A stretch of DNA of 25,684 nt from Robiginitomaculum sp. Lineage in GTDB: Bacteria > Pseudomonadota > Alphaproteobacteria > Caulobacterales > Maricaulaceae. Below are positions 23,126-25,684 of this stretch, piece after piece. The notes under the pieces are model-generated. The model did not search any database and was not told the origin of the DNA. It saw nothing but the letters and a program-made list of their open reading frames with translations. The translations under genes were made by a program, and so were the position numbers. How positions within the stretch are numbered: position 1 is the first letter of the stretch; every line of letters starts with the position of its first letter. Location: the NCBI GenBank assembly GCA_021647375.1, contig JAKIUV010000035.1:1-25684 (forward strand), in the 5' to 3' direction.

Positions 23126-24829
23126 GTGCAACAATCTCAATATCTGCTGGATGTCCTGATTTTTCTTGCAGCTATGGTTATTATTGTTCCGGTTTTCCAA
23201 AGGGTAAAGCTCAGCCCGATCCTTGGCTATCTTGCGGCAGGCATGCTTATTGGCCCTTATGGGTTTGAGCTTATCGGCGATACCAAAGCCGCGAAAACTT
23301 TGGCGCATTTTGGTGTTGTGTTTTTGCTATTTATGATTGGTTTGGAGCTTTCGTTCAGACGTTTGAGGGCTTTGGGTAGCAGCGTGTTCGGTCTCGGCTC
23401 GTTGCAAGTTCTCTTAAGCGGACTTGTCATTGGCCTGATTGTATATGTATTGGGTCTAGGTGTTTATACGGCAATTATCATTGGTGGCGGCCTTGCATTA
23501 TCTTCAACAGCATTTGTGTTACAATTACTCGAAGAACGAAGCGAACGGGCAACCCGTTTTGGCCTGACGACTTTTTCAATACTGTTATTGCAAGACCTAG
23601 CTGTGGTGCCTCTCCTAATTTTTGTAACCTTAGTCGGCGCACCCGAATCGTCTCTACTTGAAGCCCTTGGCCTTGCCACGATAAAAGGGGGAGGTGCATT
23701 ATTATCTGTAATTATTTTTGGACGGTTTTTGCTACGCCCTCTGTACCGTTGGATTGCCAGTACGCGCAGCATGGAGCTTTTTGTCTCGACCACATTGTTA
23801 ATGGTTCTCGGCATGGCATGGGTCATGTCGATTGCTGGTCTATCCATGGAACTTGGCGCTCTACTCGCAGGTCTATTGCTGGCAGAAACTGAATACAAGC
23901 ATCAAATTAAGGCCGATATTAAACCATTTCGTGGCATTTTACTCGGCCTGTTTTTTATGACGATTGGTATGTTTATTGATATTGGGTTTATCGTTGATAA
24001 TGTGGGTTTGATTGCCATCATTGTTATGAGCTTGATGCTAGGTAAGTCCTTAATAATCACCCTCCTTTGTCGCGTATTCGGCACACCAATTTCCACATCC
24101 CTGCGCACAGGCCTAGCCTTGTCGCAAGGCGGAGAATTTGGCTTTGTTATTTTTGGTGCAGCCCTAACGCTAGGATTATTACCGCAAAACATATCGCAAA
24201 TTTTAATGGCGGTTATTGCGCTGAGTATGATTTTAACGCCTGGAATGTTTTATATAGGCAAAAGATTGTCCAGCGCCCTAAAAAAACGCATGAAGTCTGG
24301 GCAGGGTGAGCAAGGCATTGATATTGAAGATATGAAACAACATGTCCTGATTGCGGGGTTTGGCCGGGTAGGCCAAACCGTCGCCAAAGTATTGTCAGAC
24401 GCGGGCATTCCATATGTAGCGCTTGACCTTGACCAAAAGCGCGTGGAGAAATGCCGCGCTAAAGGTATGAGCGTGTATTTCGGCGACGCGAATCGCATCC
24501 ATGTTCTTAAAGCCGCAGGGGCTGACCATGCCAAGGCGGCGGTTATTACCATCGACCATGTTTCTTCCGCAAACCAGGTGGTTATGGCGCTCCGGGAGAA
24601 CTATCCGGATCTACCAATTTATGTACGGGCGCATGACCGCCAACATATGCGTAACTTGGAAAAATCCGGAGCCAGCGCCGTTGTATCTGAAGCTGCTGAG
24701 TCTAGCCTACAACTAGGTAGTATTGTCTTACAGTCTTTAAATGTAAGTGTAGATGAAATTGCCAGTCTGATTGAAGACTACCGCGAAGATGACTACGCAA
24801 AGCTCGAAGAAATTATCAACGCAAAATAA
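23126..24829 (+). CDS. Kef-type monovalent cation/proton antiporter with RCK domain
   Basis: A 567-residue CPA2-family antiporter. The N-terminal 380 or so residues have about 12-13 membrane helices with LSPILGYLAAGMLIGPYG, FLLFMIGLELS, LSSTAFVLQLLEE and FSILLLQDLAVVPLL, the last carrying the paired Gln-Asp of this family. A cytosolic RCK/TrkA-N domain begins near residue 404 (HVLIAGFGRVGQTVAKVL) with an acidic GDANR after the second strand. The end EIASLIEDYREDDYAKLEEI is a helical tail. K+/H+ efflux is expected; KefB/KefC and YbaL-like members cannot be separated here, and no KefF/G partner is adjacent. GTG start at 23126 has AAGGA about 9 bases before it. Confidence 0.9.
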   Translation: MQQSQYLLDVLIFLAAMVIIVPVFQRVKLSPILGYLAAGMLIGPYGFELIGDTKAAKTLAHFGVVFLLFMIGLELSFRRLRALGSSVFGLGSLQVLLSGLVIGLIVYVLGLGVYTAIIIGGGLALSSTAFVLQLLEERSERATRFGLTTFSILLLQDLAVVPLLIFVTLVGAPESSLLEALGLATIKGGGALLSVIIFGRFLLRPLYRWIASTRSMELFVSTTLLMVLGMAWVMSIAGLSMELGALLAGLLLAETEYKHQIKADIKPFRGILLGLFFMTIGMFIDIGFIVDNVGLIAIIVMSLMLGKSLIITLLCRVFGTPISTSLRTGLALSQGGEFGFVIFGAALTLGLLPQNISQILMAVIALSMILTPGMFYIGKRLSSALKKRMKSGQGEQGIDIEDMKQHVLIAGFGRVGQTVAKVLSDAGIPYVALDLDQKRVEKCRAKGMSVYFGDANRIHVLKAAGADHAKAAVITIDHVSSANQVVMALRENYPDLPIYVRAHDRQHMRNLEKSGASAVVSEAAESSLQLGSIVLQSLNVSVDEIASLIEDYREDDYAKLEEIINAK

Positions 24830-24865
24830 CGCCAGAGTATTTCCAGTACGATAGCAGTGACCAGT

Positions 24866-25228
24866 TTAAATAAACGCCGCTTCAGAATCGACCATGGCGC
24901 AATTATCTTCTTCTGAGTTTTTGCAGTAAAGCTCGTAAAGAGTATTGATGAGGACGCGGGCGTCTTCACTGTCTAGGGAATACATTATGGATTGGGCGAC
25001 GCGCCTTGTGGTAACGATTTTTTCGCGTCTGAGCATAGAGAGATGTTGCGATAGCGCGGACTGTGATAGGGGTACGCTTTCCAGCAACTCCCCCACCGAC
25101 ATTTCGCGCTCTGCCAATTGGCAGAGGATCATTAGACGGGACTGGTTTGCCATGGACTTAAGGAGCGCGCAGGCCTTGCCCGCATTCGCTCCCATTTGCT
25201 CCATTCCCATATTGGCTGGCATGTCCAT
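24866..25228 (-). CDS. ArsR-family repressor with SqrR/BigR-type cysteine pair
   Basis: A 120-residue winged-helix regulator. The core NQSRLMILCQLAEREMSVGELLE then LSQSALSQHLSMLRREKIVTTRRVAQSIMYSL is typical of ArsR. Cys36 in the first recognition-fold helix and Cys102 in the last helix are 66 residues apart, the same spacing as the redox pair of the persulfide sensors SqrR and BigR, and no metal-site CxC is present. Such proteins leave DNA when the two cysteines form a tetrasulfide bridge. The first 12 residues are Met-rich (MDMPANMGMEQM), so the true start may lie at a later Met. AGGA precedes the ATG at suitable spacing. It is 21 bp after the lipoyl protein gene, on the same strand, and probably controls that operon. 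Confidence 0.85.
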   Translation of the reverse strand: MDMPANMGMEQMGANAGKACALLKSMANQSRLMILCQLAEREMSVGELLESVPLSQSALSQHLSMLRREKIVTTRRVAQSIMYSLDSEDARVLINTLYELYCKNSEEDNCAMVDSEAAFI

Positions 25229-25249
25229 GGCCGAATTCCTGCTCTATCC

Positions 25250-25684
25250 CTAGCCGCAACCTTCAAAGCCGTCAGCTTCCATTTTAGCTTCATAAGGGGC
25301 TGCTACGTCAGAACCAAGAACCAAATCGCCTTTGACGCTATCCCAATCGTCCGGTTTCAAAATAACCATCCAATTTGTATAGGGGTCGTCATTGGCCATG
25401 CTCGGGTTTTCGGCTAAATCGCCATTTGTCTCGATAACTTCGCCGCCGGCCAGTGATTTCGCAGGGCCAACCCATTTTCCGCTTTCCACAGTAGCGCAAG
25501 ATTTACCAGCGCGTACCTTGCGACCAACTTTTTTGGGGGTAAATGCCACCAATTCGCCAGCCAAAGCAGTGGCGATTGTTGTCATGCCCATTTTCACCGT
25601 GCCGTCACCGACTTCGGTGAACCAAGTGTGGTTTTCCACATCATATAATAGATCATCCGGTAAATCACATCCGCGTACATTAGC
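25250..25684 (-). CDS. GcvH-like lipoate-binding protein (LbpA-type), 5' end cut by the window
   Basis: 145 codons are visible to the window edge and the frame stays open (ANVRGCDLPDDLLYDV precedes the GTG seen at 25639), so the start lies outside. The fold is a biotinyl/lipoyl hybrid motif: GMTTIATALAGELVAFTPKKVG, then ATVESGKWVGP with the lipoyl-accepting Lys at visible residue 70. In glycine-cleavage H protein the motif reads ESVKA, so ESGKWVGP marks a separate branch. A Cys near the N-terminus (RGCD) and a C-terminal GCG add thiols. Next to a thiol-type ArsR repressor it fits the LbpA proteins of the sHdr sulfur-oxidation pathway, which carry sulfur on a lipoyl arm. A plain GcvH paralogue is the alternative. 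Confidence 0.75.
   Translation of the reverse strand, partial: ANVRGCDLPDDLLYDVENHTWFTEVGDGTVKMGMTTIATALAGELVAFTPKKVGRKVRAGKSCATVESGKWVGPAKSLAGGEVIETNGDLAENPSMANDDPYTNWMVILKPDDWDSVKGDLVLGSDVAAPYEAKMEADGFEGCG

Overview
The window looks like chromosomal DNA of a Gram-negative alphaproteobacterium, perhaps from the Caulobacterales/Maricaulales (Hyphomonadaceae-like) lineage. This rests on gene content, protein style and moderate GC, not on a marker gene. No tRNA, rRNA, CRISPR array, insertion sequence or phage gene was seen. Coding density is high and no gene-free stretch exceeds 300 bases.

Left part (1-8.4 kb). Three short direct repeats and a perfect 16-bp palindrome lie upstream of a GbsR/MarR-type regulator and a DUF4166 gene. 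A small acidic orphan gene follows. A long minus-strand run then carries pbpC, kbl, tdh, an APC-fold permease and an iodotyrosine-deiodinase-like nitroreductase. Kbl and Tdh form the threonine-to-glycine plus acetyl-CoA pathway, so the permease may feed it with an amino acid. This Tdh lacks all four structural-zinc cysteines.

Middle (8.4-13.5 kb). PBP1C and a 1651-residue bacterial alpha-2-macroglobulin with an intact CSEQ thioester form the conserved periplasmic defence and repair pair. They are separated by a palindromic REP/BIME-like element whose core palindrome recurs between kbl and tdh. The macroglobulin is anchored by a transmembrane helix, not by a lipobox.

13.7-16.5 kb. Three genes look like an unusual export or assembly cassette: a secreted, cysteine-free, Asp/Gly/Ala-rich protein with codon use typical of strong expression; a periplasmic PapD-like chaperone; and a divergent, cysteine-containing paralogue of the first protein. 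No usher is visible. A strong terminator, with a possible competing hairpin, separates the first gene from the other two. This is the best candidate here for an undescribed system.

16.5-24.8 kb. This holds trkH (K+ uptake), convergent hslO (Hsp33) joined to it by an inverted repeat that contains both stop codons, and an AGE-family isomerase overlapping a mannose-1-phosphate guanylyltransferase (GDP-mannose supply). It continues with an SDR reductase, an orphan small protein, a DinB-fold protein and a Kef-type K+/H+ antiporter.

Right edge (24.9-25.7 kb). An ArsR repressor has two cysteines 66 residues apart, the spacing of the SqrR/BigR persulfide sensors. It sits directly downstream of a GcvH-like lipoyl protein with an ESGK motif, cut by the window edge. 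Together they suggest the border of a sulfur-oxidation locus using a lipoate-binding LbpA-type protein; the rest would lie outside the window.
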